Shown: one piece after another, positions 1-8,643 of the stretch | Layout of the letters: every line of letters begins with the position of its first letter | Numbering within the stretch: the first letter of the stretch is position 1 | Origin: Cohnella endophytica | Lineage (GTDB): Bacteria > Bacillota > Bacilli > Paenibacillales > Paenibacillaceae | Length of the DNA stretch: 64,000 nucleotides | NCBI RefSeq assembly: GCF_003628305.1 | Contig: NZ_RBZM01000002.1 | Span: forward strand, 558,001 to 622,000 | Direction of reading: 5' to 3' | Program-made: the position numbers and the translations under genes | Notes under the pieces: model-generated | Seen by the model: the letters and a program-made list of their open reading frames with translations, nothing else | Databases searched by the model: none | Told to the model about the DNA's origin: nothing

Positions 1-65
1 CTGTCAATGCGGAAATCTTCCGTCAAATCGGATAACTCCGCGGTCAGCGAATAGCGATTACACAT
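1..65 (-). CDS. SOS response-associated peptidase (YedK/HMCES family), N-terminal fragment
   Basis: Only the first 21 residues lie in the window. The protein begins MCNRYSLTAELSDL, the hallmark N-terminus of the YedK/HMCES family. In that family Cys2, exposed after Met removal, forms a thiazolidine crosslink with abasic sites in single-stranded DNA. The gene runs off the left edge. The ATG at 65 puts Cys in position 2; another ATG two codons earlier (71) is possible. A good AGGAGG lies at about 95-100, farther from either ATG than usual, so the start is not settled. The family call rests on the short N-terminal match alone. Confidence 0.6.
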   Translation of the reverse strand, partial: MCNRYSLTAELSDLTEDFRID

Positions 66-147
66 GCGCATCAACCCATTTCCGTTAATATCTTCCTCCT
101 CAGTGTGGGCTACGGGTAGGTAAAATATGTATCGCGCGAAAGACGAA

Positions 148-182
148 GAGCGATGGCACGAGGAATCCCCTTGCCATCGCTC
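148..182 (-). terminator. Rho-independent terminator after the Gfo/Idh/MocA gene
   Basis: An 11-bp perfect stem (148-158 with 172-182) and 13-nt loop lie just past the stop codon of the minus-strand oxidoreductase. Read on the minus strand the stem is followed by a T-rich stretch (CTTCGTCTTTC), a modest terminator tail. Confidence 0.6.
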
Positions 183-204
183 CTGATATCTTCAATTAAG
201 TCTT

Positions 205-1305
205 TTAATCCAAGGCGTGATCCGCTAATCCGATCGGCAACGGCGCCGGCTTCTCGCAAGTGCTTGTCATCGCATAGTGGGTACCTTGCGCCGACGCGTC
301 GTGGAATCCATGCATCGCTTCGAGCACATGGAAAGCCATTTCGCCGTTCGCCCGATGCTTGCGTCCCGATTTAATGGCTTTTGCCATGTCCGCCGCTCCC
401 ACTCCGCGCGCGTTCTCCGATTTCCCGTGCGACAACGGAATTTCCGACCATTCCCGGGCTCCGGCGCGCTGAATGTAAACAGGTCCTCCGAAGGTGTTCG
501 GATCCGGAACGATAAGCGTCCCTTGACTTCCGTACACTTCGATACGCGGCAACTGAGATCCGCCTTTCACGTCGAAGCTCGTCAAGATCGTTCCGATCGG
601 TCCGGAAACGAACTCCATCACGCCCGCGATATGGGTCGGCGTCTCGACCTTCATGACTTGTCCGAATTTCGGTTGGCTTCCGATCGTACGTTCCGGGAAC
701 GAGATTCTCGTCATTCCCGTCACTTGTTTGATCGGCCCGAGCAGCGCGATCAGCGCCGTTAAATAATAAGGTCCCATATCGAACATCGGACCGCCGCCGA
801 CCTGATAGAAAAACTCCGGAGCTGGATGCCAGTCCTCGGGACCGCCGCCAAGCATAAATGCCGTGGCGCCGATCGGCGTCCCGATCCAACCGTCCTCGAT
901 CAACTTTACGCAGGTTTGAATTCCGCCGCCCAAGAACGTATCCGGCGCGCATCCGACGTAAAGTCCCTTCTTTCTGGCGAGCTCGAGAACTTTTATTCCA
1001 TCCTCGCGAGTGACCGCCAGCGGTTTCTCCACGTACACGTGCTTACCGGCTTCAAGCGCCTGCAAACATACGTTGGCGTGCGCCTGCGGAATAGTCAAAT
1101 TTATAATGAGCTCGATTTCCGGGTCGCCTAGAATTTCTTCTACGGAACAGCCTCGAATTCCGTATTCTTCTCCTTTAGCTTTGGCGCGCTCTACGTCGAT
1201 ATCGGCGCATGCGACGATGTCCATCGATTCGAACCGTTTACCGTTCTGAAAATAAATACCGCTAATGTTGCCCGTGCCAATCATACCTGCTTTAATTTTC
1301 GCCAT
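205..1305 (-). CDS. Gfo/Idh/MocA family oxidoreductase
   Basis: This 366-residue protein is a cytoplasmic NAD(P)-dependent sugar or cyclitol dehydrogenase. The N-terminus MAKIKAGMIGTGNISGIYF holds the Rossmann GxGxxS/G loop. The family motif EKPLAV, with the catalytic-region lysine, lies near residue 94, and the C-terminal alpha/beta substrate domain starts around 120. The length is normal for the family. GGGAGA upstream of the ATG supports the start. It sits between two hairpin terminators (148-182 and 1420-1451), so it is probably monocistronic, although it follows a sugar importer operon on the same strand. Its substrate cannot be told from sequence; oxidation or epimerisation of a sugar imported by the neighbouring ABC system is the natural inference. 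Confidence 0.88.
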   Translation of the reverse strand: MAKIKAGMIGTGNISGIYFQNGKRFESMDIVACADIDVERAKAKGEEYGIRGCSVEEILGDPEIELIINLTIPQAHANVCLQALEAGKHVYVEKPLAVTREDGIKVLELARKKGLYVGCAPDTFLGGGIQTCVKLIEDGWIGTPIGATAFMLGGGPEDWHPAPEFFYQVGGGPMFDMGPYYLTALIALLGPIKQVTGMTRISFPERTIGSQPKFGQVMKVETPTHIAGVMEFVSGPIGTILTSFDVKGGSQLPRIEVYGSQGTLIVPDPNTFGGPVYIQRAGAREWSEIPLSHGKSENARGVGAADMAKAIKSGRKHRANGEMAFHVLEAMHGFHDASAQGTHYAMTSTCEKPAPLPIGLADHALD

Positions 1306-1419
1306 TGACGGTTGCCATCTCCCTGCTCAACTTATTCACTGATCGCTCCCTAATAATGTACCATTGAATGGACTTGCCTATCTGGTCATTTCATTATAGG
1401 AAATTGGCATCATTAAAAT

Positions 1420-1451
1420 ACGGGAAGCGAGATGTTAGCCTCGCTTCCCGT
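1420..1451 (-). terminator. Terminator of the first sugar ABC transporter operon
   Basis: A 12-bp perfect stem (ACGGGAAGCGAG at 1420-1431 with its complement at 1440-1451) and 8-nt loop, followed on the minus strand by TATTTTAAT. It closes the SBP-permease-permease operon and separates it from the downstream oxidoreductase. Confidence 0.75.
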
Positions 1452-1561
1452 TCTTATTCAATCTATTGCCCCATCGTAATAAGCGCTAAACTAGCCTGAC
1501 TATGCGTGGAGCCCCATTATATTCAAGGTCGATTCCGAACTGATCCTCGGGCAATTCTCCG

Positions 1562-2398
1562 TTAGCCCTTTACCGCGCCAGCCGTTATTCCGCGGTTGAT
1601 CTGATCGGTAAACAAGAGATACATAACAATCGAAGGAATCGAGATCATTGCGAGAACAGCGAACTGCGCGCCGTAGTTGGACGAGTATTGGCCCATGAAG
1701 TAGACGACCGCGAAAGGCAACGTACGCAACCTGTCGGTATCGATATACGTAACAGCCATAATGAATTCGTTCCAACAGCTAAGGAAAGCTAATACGGCGA
1801 TCGTTGCGATCGCTGGTTTCAACACGGGAAGAATGATCCGGAATATTAGACCGGGAACGCTCGCCCCGTCCATGACGGCAGCTTCTTCGAGCGCTCGAGG
1901 GATCGTCTCCAGAAACGCGGTGATAATGTACATGCTGATCGGAATCTGGAAAGCCGCGTAAGGCAAGATCAGAGCCGCATAGCTATTTAATAGTCCGACT
2001 TCGTTAAATAGACTGAACGTAGGCAGCAACGTCGAGTAGATCGGAATGATCATCCCCGCCATCAGCAACGTAAAAGCCACTTTCCTGAATCTCCACTCCA
2101 TTCGCACGACCGCGTATCCCATCGCTACCGAGCAACCGATAATGGCGAAGATCGATACGGCCGAGACGATTATGCTATTCATGAACAATTTCGGAATATG
2201 CGCATTATGGTAAGCGTCGATATAGTTTTTCCATTTCGGCGGATTTGGCCACTTCAGAATTTGAGAACCGTAGAAATCTCCGCTCTTAAGCAACGAGAAG
2301 TCGAACAGCCACAATAACGGGAACAGCTCTAGCAATACCAAGATGATCATGAAAACTACGAAAGTCCAGCGAATGTAACCTTTGGCCATGGCTTGCAT
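1562..2398 (-). CDS. Carbohydrate ABC transporter permease (MalG/AraQ type, CUT1)
   Basis: This 278-residue inner-membrane permease is one half of a CUT1 sugar-import channel. About six hydrophobic segments are visible, and the EAA loop that docks the ATPase reads EEAAVMDGASVPGLIFRIIL, followed by PVLKPAIAT. The stop of the upstream permease (TAA at 2400-2402) almost touches the ATG at 2398, and AGGTGA lies at proper spacing; a GTG at 2410 is an alternative. It is the third gene of the operon after the binding protein and first permease. No ATPase gene is nearby, as is common in Firmicutes where a shared MsmX-like ATPase serves several importers. Confidence 0.92.
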   Translation of the reverse strand: MQAMAKGYIRWTFVVFMIILVLLELFPLLWLFDFSLLKSGDFYGSQILKWPNPPKWKNYIDAYHNAHIPKLFMNSIIVSAVSIFAIIGCSVAMGYAVVRMEWRFRKVAFTLLMAGMIIPIYSTLLPTFSLFNEVGLLNSYAALILPYAAFQIPISMYIITAFLETIPRALEEAAVMDGASVPGLIFRIILPVLKPAIATIAVLAFLSCWNEFIMAVTYIDTDRLRTLPFAVVYFMGQYSSNYGAQFAVLAMISIPSIVMYLLFTDQINRGITAGAVKG

Positions 2399-2399
2399 C

Positions 2400-3284
2400 T
2401 TAATATTCACCTACTTCCCGCTTCATCGCGCGGTTCATGATAACCGTGACGATAAGGCAAATGGCGACGAGCAGAATCGAGATGGCGTTACCGTATCCGT
2501 ACATCGATTCCCTGAACGCCTTGGAATACAAGTAGGTAGACATAAACTGCGTGCTATTCGCGGGTCCGCCGTTCGTCAACAAGTATACGGTTTCCATCTG
2601 TTTGAATGCAGACACGACCGCTAGCACCATATTGATTCTAAGTACCGGAGTCAGCAGCGGCAACACGATCCGGAAGTTGAATTGGATCTGGGAAGCGCCG
2701 TCCAACATCGCGGCTTCTTGCAAGTCCTTCGGAACGCCCTTAATTCCAGCGTAATACAAAATGAACGCATATCCGAACCCTTGCCACATAAGCACCAAGA
2801 TGACGCAGCCGATCGCATAGCCCGGACTTCCGAGCCAATCCTGACTCCAATCGGACTTGCCTATGATCGTAAGCACGCGATTCAATAGACCGAAGGTCGT
2901 ATCGAAAATACTCACCCACAGCTTCGTCGTTACGAACGTGGAAATAATCGACGGGATAAAAATACATACCCGCAAAAGCTTTTCCCATCGTCCGCAATAC
3001 TGGACGAGCATCGCGATCAGGATCGCGAAGGGATGTTGAATCAGAACGAGTCCAAGCCCTAACAGCAAAGAGTTTCTGAGCGACAGCCCGAAGATGGAAT
3101 CCGAATCGAATATGTCGGCGTAGTTCTTGAACCCGACGAAGGAATACTCTCCCACTCCGTCCCAGTTCGTCAAGCTGTAATAGAAACTGATTACGATCGG
3201 AACGACAATCATTATTGCGAACAGGACCATTCCAGGCGCCATCAGCAAGAAGACCGTTTTCCTGTCGCTCATGATTTTATGCAT
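2400..3284 (-). CDS. Sugar ABC transporter permease (MalF/UgpA type, CUT1)
   Basis: A 294-residue membrane permease that pairs with the following gene to form the sugar channel. It starts with a cytoplasmic segment and a hydrophobic helix (VFLLMAPGMVLFAIMIVV) and carries the EAA loop QEAAMLDGASQIQFNFRIVL near residue 195. The ATG at 3284 has AGGGTG six bases upstream; a GTG at 3293 is also possible. The gene is 60-70 bases after the binding protein, with a stem-loop between them. In this family the MalF-like member lacks the long periplasmic loop seen in E. coli MalF, and that is so here. Confidence 0.92.
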   Translation of the reverse strand: MHKIMSDRKTVFLLMAPGMVLFAIMIVVPIVISFYYSLTNWDGVGEYSFVGFKNYADIFDSDSIFGLSLRNSLLLGLGLVLIQHPFAILIAMLVQYCGRWEKLLRVCIFIPSIISTFVTTKLWVSIFDTTFGLLNRVLTIIGKSDWSQDWLGSPGYAIGCVILVLMWQGFGYAFILYYAGIKGVPKDLQEAAMLDGASQIQFNFRIVLPLLTPVLRINMVLAVVSAFKQMETVYLLTNGGPANSTQFMSTYLYSKAFRESMYGYGNAISILLVAICLIVTVIMNRAMKREVGEY

Positions 3285-3305
3285 GATCTTCACCCTATCC
3301 GCTTA

Positions 3306-3336
3306 TACGGGGCGCAGACAATACCTACGCCCCGTA
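3306..3336 (-). promoter_or_regulatory. Intercistronic stem-loop between binding protein and permease genes
   Basis: TACGGGGCG at 3306-3314 pairs perfectly with 3328-3336 across a 13-nt loop. There is no T-run after it on the minus strand. Stem-loops at this place are known to stabilise the upstream binding-protein message or reduce read-through, so that the lipoprotein is made in excess over the permeases. A similar hairpin occupies the same place in the third transporter (45314-45332). Confidence 0.55.
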
Positions 3337-3353
3337 CGATTTATCTGATCTGC

Positions 3354-4769
3354 TTATTGCGAGGCTTTGGCGGATTTGTCCGCTGCGCCGTCGATCGTAT
3401 TCGAGAACTCTTCCGGAGTCAGTTTTTTGAGCTCCAGCTGGGAGAGAGCGTCGTAGAACGTTTTTTGCGTGTCGGCCGTGAATTTATCTTGCGCGACTGT
3501 ACCGCTATAAGAAGTCGCGGTGTTGAACATTTGGCTCAGGTCTTTCTGTACGGCTGTCTCGTTGCCCGTCATGAATTGGTCGTACTTCTGGCCAGGGAAC
3601 GTGATTCCGTTCTGCCAGACGCCTTTCGCCCAGTTCTCCGGCTTGAACATCCAAGTCAGGAACGCGATAGACTCGGCTTTGTGCTTAGAGTTGTTCGCGA
3701 TGGCATAACCGCCGCCGAACCAAGCCGCCAGATCCGTAGTGACGCCTTTGCCGCCTTCGATCGTCGGGAACGCGAACGCACCGATGTTATCGCGGATTTC
3801 TTGCGGGAAGTTCTCGTCCGCCGCCATACCCATTTCCCATTCGCCCATCATGTACATGGCCGCCTTGCCTTGACCGAACATGTTGCGAGCAGCGCCGTAG
3901 TCTTGGTTCAGGAAGCCTTTGCCGAACGCGCCGGCGTCGATCCATTTCTGCATGGCGGCCGCGGCTTGAATTACGGCCGGATCCTTGAAGCTGCCCGTGC
4001 GGTCCATAGCGTTCTTCGACGTATCGAACGTGCCGGAAGCGCGCTCGAGCATGTTGTCGAACCAGAGACCGGATACCCATTGATCGCGTCCGTCCATGGC
4101 GATCGGAACAATGTTCTTCGCTTTAAGCTTAGTGAAAGCGGCAAGAAGATCGGCTTCCGTCGTCGGTACTTCAATGCCATTGTCGGCGAAAATCTTCTTA
4201 TTATAGTAGAGACCGAAGAAATCGGAGTTACGAGGCAAGCCGTACAGTTTGCCGTCGGAGCTGAATCCGTCTAGCGCGGCATCGATGAAGCCATGCTCGG
4301 AAAGCGTGCTGCGATCGATCTCGGCCAATGCGCCGCTCTTGATCAGTGGCGACAAGAAGTTCGTGTTGCCCCATGCCGTGAAGATGTCGGGCAAACTATT
4401 CGAAGCGTTGTATACTTTGATTTTGTCTTGGAATTGCGGATCCGGAGACAATGTTTCTACTTTGATCGTCACGTTCGGATTTTCTTTCATGTATTGATCG
4501 ATGAGGTCCTGTTCCATTTTGCCTTGTCCGACGGTACGGTCGGAGTTGTTCGTGAAGAACGTCAGCGTGTACGGCTCGGCGGAAGGCTCGGCGGATGCCG
4601 AAGCGGACGGCGTATCGCTCGCCGAAGCGGATGGCGTGTCGCTTGCCGAAGCGGATGGCGATTCGCTCGCCGACTTTCCGTCGTTGTTCTTGCCGCAAGC
4701 CGCCAATACCATCGCAACCAGTGCGAGCGTAAGAGCGATCAGCATCATCCTGTTTCTGATCTTTTTCAT
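3354..4769 (-). CDS. ABC transporter sugar-binding lipoprotein (family 1 extracellular solute-binding protein)
   Basis: This 471-residue binding protein captures a sugar outside the cell and delivers it to the two permeases encoded after it. The signal peptide ends in the lipobox LAAC (Cys about 25). A Ser/Ala-rich linker made of SASASDTP-type repeats follows (residues about 33-65), tethering the domain away from the membrane. The mature fold begins at YTLTFFTNNSDR and runs to the C-terminus. GGGG upstream of the ATG supports the start. It is clearly paralogous to the binding protein at 20965-22293 (shared EQDLID.YM.ENPNV.I.VETL pattern). The divergent kinase gene at 5059 suggests substrate-responsive expression. 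The ligand is unknown; an oligosaccharide is likely. Confidence 0.92.
   Translation of the reverse strand: MKKIRNRMMLIALTLALVAMVLAACGKNNDGKSASESPSASASDTPSASASDTPSASASAEPSAEPYTLTFFTNNSDRTVGQGKMEQDLIDQYMKENPNVTIKVETLSPDPQFQDKIKVYNASNSLPDIFTAWGNTNFLSPLIKSGALAEIDRSTLSEHGFIDAALDGFSSDGKLYGLPRNSDFFGLYYNKKIFADNGIEVPTTEADLLAAFTKLKAKNIVPIAMDGRDQWVSGLWFDNMLERASGTFDTSKNAMDRTGSFKDPAVIQAAAAMQKWIDAGAFGKGFLNQDYGAARNMFGQGKAAMYMMGEWEMGMAADENFPQEIRDNIGAFAFPTIEGGKGVTTDLAAWFGGGYAIANNSKHKAESIAFLTWMFKPENWAKGVWQNGITFPGQKYDQFMTGNETAVQKDLSQMFNTATSYSGTVAQDKFTADTQKTFYDALSQLELKKLTPEEFSNTIDGAADKSAKASQ
4600..4671. repeat. Three tandem 24-bp units coding the lipoprotein linker
   Basis: Three consecutive 24-base units (4600-4623, 4624-4647, 4648-4671) begin GAAGCGGA and differ at only a few bases. 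They encode the SASASDTP-type linker of the binding protein. Unit number could change by slippage without breaking the frame. Confidence 0.85.
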
Positions 4770-4996
4770 TTGGACAACCCCTTATCAAGTGTGGTATCGA
4801 TTACAATTCAAATTATAGGCGCTAAGGGATTGATCGATTAGATCTCATTTTATTGCTTCTTCTGTACATTCTTCTTCAACATTCGTCAACATTGTCCTTT
4901 CTTCCTCTATTGGCGGCTGTAGCCCTCTCGTTTTTGTTCATTTTCCTTATTCGTTTGTATATTCTACGGATTTTCTTGCCAAGATTACTTAATTTC

Positions 4997-5026
4997 TTGC
5001 CTAATGAAGCTTCCAATAATTATGAT
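4997..5026 (+). promoter_or_regulatory. Possible promoter of the first sensor kinase gene
   Basis: TTGCCT (4997-5002) and TATGAT (5021-5026) are spaced 18 bases apart, 33 bases before the kinase ATG. The rest of the 289-base divergent gap (4770-5058) holds a pyrimidine-rich stretch and, on the minus strand, a TATAAT (4812-4817) that may serve the binding-protein gene but has a poor -35 box. Confidence 0.4.
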
Positions 5027-5058
5027 AGGCTTATCTAACAACCAAAGGGTATGAGCGC

Positions 5059-6840
5059 ATGAAGACTAGACGGCTCCAAGGTTACCGCAATTTGCCTATC
5101 CGCAGTAAAATCCTGCTCATGTTCGTTCCGTTGTTCGTCTTAACGATTACTATCACCGGGGTTTTCTCCTACCGAATAGCGGCGACCGAAATCCTGAATA
5201 AGATGAAAGCCGTTCAGAACGGAGTCGCGAGCCAAGTTACCGATCATTTGAACTATATCGCGCAGGACGCGATCGACGTATCGGATTACTTGTTCCTGAC
5301 TCCCGAGATTCAAGCGCTGCTCCTTTCGGACAAAGACAGCGGCAATTATATCCCCCAGGACGCGATTCAATCGATAAGCCGGATGATGGTGACACGCCCT
5401 TACTTTCAATTTTTGACGCTTTACTCCTCCCACTTCGCTCCGATCCAATTCAACAACAAGGGATTGTCGGCAGCCATTCCGTTCGAGGAGTATTCCGAAT
5501 CGTTTCATTATTACGACATTTTGAGGAACACGAATACCGCCTCTTGGTCCATTGAAGTTCCCGGAGTAACGAAAACCATATTCCAAGGCGATAAAATGAA
5601 CAAGGTCCTGTTGACCAAAGTAATGAAAAACAGCAGAACGTATTCTCCAGAAGGCGTACTCATCCTCGGCATCGACGAGAAGGATATCCGGAGCGCTTAC
5701 GAGCTTGTTTCCGGAGACGCGCAGATCGCGATTCTCAATAGCGACGGAATCGTGATGTCCGAGAACGACGGCAAATGGATCGGCTATCCGGCGGAAAAGC
5801 TGCCCTATTATAAGCAAGATGGCGAAGGATCCGGAATCGGCAAGGAGATCGACGATACGAAATGGGTCTCGACGCTGATCTCTTCCGAACTGACCGGTTG
5901 GCAAGTGCTCGTCGTGCAGCCGAAAAAGCAATTGCTCGAGCAGCTTAACCGAATTCAATGGATTACCGCCATCATCGTTCTCGTAACGATTATTCTAAGC
6001 ATGTTCGTTTCCTGGGCGATATCCGGAGTCATCACCAAGCCGGTTCTCACGATTCTCAAGTCTATGAAGAAATTCCAATTGGGCAATTTCTCGGAGAAGG
6101 TGCCGATCTTGGGCATGGACGAAGTCGGCCAACTCGGTTCAGGCTATAACATTATGGTTCAGCGCGTGAAAGGGCTTATCGACGACGTCTATTCCGTCGA
6201 GCTTAAGCAGAAGGAAGCGGAACTAAAAGTACTCCAATCCCAGATCAACCCGCATTTCTTGTACAACACGTTGAATACGATCGCTTGGACGGCCCAGAAA
6301 AACGAGGACTTGCAAGTCGCGGAGATGATTTACGCACTGTCCAACATATTCAAGATCAGCTTGAGCGAGGGCAAAGAGTTCGTTACCCTCAAGGAAGAGT
6401 TCGCGTTGATCGGCAATTATTTGTTCTTGCAGCAGATGAGATTTCCGAACAAGCTGACTTACGAGCTGGAGATGGACGAAGTTTTATCCGACTTCACGCT
6501 GCCCAAGCTGTTGATCCAGCCGCTCGTCGAGAATGCCGTCGTCCATGGCATCGAGCCGATTACGGGGGATATCGGATTCATTCACGTCAGGGCGACGTTG
6601 GCCGAGGACAAGCTCGTGATCGAGGTTACGGACGACGGCGTCGGAATACCGCAGGGGAGACTGCGGGAGTTAAACGATAAGCTTGCCAGCGTTAGCACGT
6701 CCGAACAACGAATCAGCTTCGCGCTAATGAACGTTTCAGGCAGATTACGAATGGTGTACGGTGAACAATCGAGCATCGAGATTCAGAGCACGGTCGGCTC
6801 CGGTACCCGAGTGCTGCTATCCCTACCCGTCAGGAGATGA
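5059..6840 (+). CDS. Sensor histidine kinase, YesM family
   Basis: This 593-residue membrane kinase probably senses the sugar, or a binding-protein complex, outside the cell. TM1 lies at about 18-40, an extracellular Cache-like region at 41-300, TM2 at about 301-322, HAMP at 323-375, and the His_kinase domain carries QINPHFLYNT with His399 as the phosphoacceptor. The ATPase domain follows, with the N box LIQPLVENAVVHG and G box DDGVGIP. AAAGGG precedes the ATG. Its response regulator starts five bases after the stop. It is divergent from the binding-protein operon at 4769, the standard YesMN arrangement. It resembles the kinase at 22410 along its whole length. Confidence 0.95.
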   Translation: MKTRRLQGYRNLPIRSKILLMFVPLFVLTITITGVFSYRIAATEILNKMKAVQNGVASQVTDHLNYIAQDAIDVSDYLFLTPEIQALLLSDKDSGNYIPQDAIQSISRMMVTRPYFQFLTLYSSHFAPIQFNNKGLSAAIPFEEYSESFHYYDILRNTNTASWSIEVPGVTKTIFQGDKMNKVLLTKVMKNSRTYSPEGVLILGIDEKDIRSAYELVSGDAQIAILNSDGIVMSENDGKWIGYPAEKLPYYKQDGEGSGIGKEIDDTKWVSTLISSELTGWQVLVVQPKKQLLEQLNRIQWITAIIVLVTIILSMFVSWAISGVITKPVLTILKSMKKFQLGNFSEKVPILGMDEVGQLGSGYNIMVQRVKGLIDDVYSVELKQKEAELKVLQSQINPHFLYNTLNTIAWTAQKNEDLQVAEMIYALSNIFKISLSEGKEFVTLKEEFALIGNYLFLQQMRFPNKLTYELEMDEVLSDFTLPKLLIQPLVENAVVHGIEPITGDIGFIHVRATLAEDKLVIEVTDDGVGIPQGRLRELNDKLASVSTSEQRISFALMNVSGRLRMVYGEQSSIEIQSTVGSGTRVLLSLPVRR

Positions 6841-6844
6841 TCGG

Positions 6845-8500
6845 ATGTTGAATTTGCTTATCGTGGAAGACGAAGAAACGACCCGGCAAGGGCTCGTCGA
6901 CCTCATACAATGGGAGTCGATCGGCATCCGGGTTTGCGGAACGGCGGAGAACGGGCTGCAAGCATTGGAAATTTTGGCGGTCGAGCGAGTCGATCTGCTT
7001 CTTACCGACATCTACATGCCGCTTATGGACGGCTTGCAGTTAATTGCCCAGATCAAGGAAAAAGGAATGCAGATCTCCTGCGTCCTACTGTCCGGATATA
7101 ACGATTTCCGTTATGCCCAGAGCGCCATTCGTCTTGGCGTGTCCGACTTCCTGGTCAAGCCGTGCTCTCCCAAGGAAATTCGCGATTTGTTCGAGAAAGT
7201 CGCCAACCGCATACTGGAGGAGCGCAAGGAACGGGACATCGTCACGGGATTGCGAACTCAATTGCATGAGAATCTGCCGCTCGTCAAAACGCAGCTTCTT
7301 CATCAATGGCTGTTCGAACCTGCCCGCAAAACAGAGGATCGCAAGGAGCAGATGAAAAAGGTCGGTATCTCCGTCTCCTTCCGACATGTCATCGTCATCG
7401 CGATCCGCATCGATCCACGCTCCGTGGAGAAACGGACCGAACTGCGTGCCGATGCGCATTTGCTCCATTTCGCGGCGGCGAATATCGTGCAGGAAACCTT
7501 ACAGCAAGCTTTGCTTCAGCCCGTCGAAATCGTCAAAGACATGGAAGATATCCTCGTAGTCTGCAATGGCTTATTCGAGTGGACCGAATCCAAGCTCGTC
7601 GCCGGCTTCGAGAAGCTGATCGCTAACATTAGGCAGTATTTGCAGCTATCAATCTGCGTGGGGGTGAGCGATTCCAAGGAGGACATGTACCAGCTTTCCG
7701 TTGCTTACGAGGAAGCCATGGACGTATTAAAGCTGCGGTTTTATCGCGGTTACGGGCATTATTTTTTCTATCATCACGAGAATGTCGCGGGTAAACCGGG
7801 TACGCCCGAATTGGCTTACACCTTAGAGTTGCTCAAGATCGAGCAGTCGATCTACGATTCACTCGTAGGCGGTTTGTATGCGGAGGCTCTGAACGGGATC
7901 GAGAACTGGTTGGCCTATTTTCACGAGAGCTACCACCAATCCAAAACCCAAATCCATCTCCGGACGCTCGCGCTATTAAACCGATTGCTTCCGATCGCCC
8001 AAGAAAAGGCGAATACCGCTGCCGATGCCCTCGAGAAGAACTCGGAGACAATCGGCTTCGGTCTATTGGAAGAAAAAGTCGGCAACTTAGATACGCTCGA
8101 GGAACTATCCGGCTTCGTATATCGGGTGTTCCATCAGATCGTATCCGCGCTGAACCCCCAGAAGCAACCGCGGCGTAAGATTCAGCAGGCTCTCGAGGTT
8201 ATCGCCGAGCAATACGCCACGCCCGGGCTATCTTTGGCGGACGTATCCGGCGCCTTGTTCGTTTCCAGCAATTACTTATCTACGCTGTTCAAACAAGAAC
8301 TCGGCATCAACTTCCTCGACTACATCCATCAATACAGAATCGAGAAAGCCAAAGCCATGCTTCAGGCGGGGGATCTCAAAATCCAGACGATCGCCCGCGA
8401 GGTAGGCTACTTCGACGAAGCCCATTTTACCCGAACGTTCAAGAAATGGGCTGGACTGCTCCCTTCCCAGTACAAGAAAGACGTCGCGGGCAAAGCTTGA
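6845..8500 (+). CDS. Response regulator, YesN type (REC plus AraC helix-turn-helix)
   Basis: A 551-residue transcription factor. The REC domain (1-120) contains the acidic pocket VEDEE (9-11), Asp55 in LLTDIYMP as phosphoacceptor, and Lys in LVKPCSP. The middle region is poorly conserved. The C-terminal 100 residues form a double AraC HTH (SSNYLSTLFKQELGINFLDY and a second FDEAHFTRTFKKWAGL). I chose the ATG at 6845 because MLNLLIVEDEE is the canonical REC start and AGGAG lies eight bases before it; an upstream in-frame ATG would add 28 non-homologous residues inside the kinase gene. It should activate the divergent sugar importer when phosphorylated by its partner kinase. Confidence 0.95.
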   Translation: MLNLLIVEDEETTRQGLVDLIQWESIGIRVCGTAENGLQALEILAVERVDLLLTDIYMPLMDGLQLIAQIKEKGMQISCVLLSGYNDFRYAQSAIRLGVSDFLVKPCSPKEIRDLFEKVANRILEERKERDIVTGLRTQLHENLPLVKTQLLHQWLFEPARKTEDRKEQMKKVGISVSFRHVIVIAIRIDPRSVEKRTELRADAHLLHFAAANIVQETLQQALLQPVEIVKDMEDILVVCNGLFEWTESKLVAGFEKLIANIRQYLQLSICVGVSDSKEDMYQLSVAYEEAMDVLKLRFYRGYGHYFFYHHENVAGKPGTPELAYTLELLKIEQSIYDSLVGGLYAEALNGIENWLAYFHESYHQSKTQIHLRTLALLNRLLPIAQEKANTAADALEKNSETIGFGLLEEKVGNLDTLEELSGFVYRVFHQIVSALNPQKQPRRKIQQALEVIAEQYATPGLSLADVSGALFVSSNYLSTLFKQELGINFLDYIHQYRIEKAKAMLQAGDLKIQTIAREVGYFDEAHFTRTFKKWAGLLPSQYKKDVAGKA

Positions 8501-8578
8501 TCTATTCGGAAGGCCGTTCCGGCAATCACGTTCGCTGCTAGTACTTCCTGCCGCGACGTTGATTTGTCACGCCTGCAA

Positions 8579-8614
8579 TGATACAATTTGTATACAAATA
8601 TCCAAATTGTATCA
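8579..8614. promoter_or_regulatory. Nested inverted repeat upstream of a lipoprotein gene
   Basis: TGATACAATTTG (8579-8590) and its exact complement (8603-8614) flank a 12-base centre. The left arm and centre also form a second palindrome, ATTTGTATACAAAT. No T-run follows, so this is more like a repressor operator than a terminator. It lies 30 bases before the gene at 8644. The GTATAC core recalls sites of small GntR-type regulators, but no such gene is adjacent. Confidence 0.5.
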
Positions 8615-8643
8615 GAAAGATTGCTGGACGAGGGAGTGAATGA

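Noticed and set aside
3279-4274. 331-codon plus-strand frame opposite the binding protein gene
   Set aside because: Antisense shadow of a lipoprotein gene with a clear signal peptide and linker.
4853-5038. Hydrophobic 61-residue frame upstream of the first kinase
   Set aside because: Starts at TTG without a ribosome site, in a pyrimidine-rich stretch that always reads as hydrophobic; no further evidence for coding.
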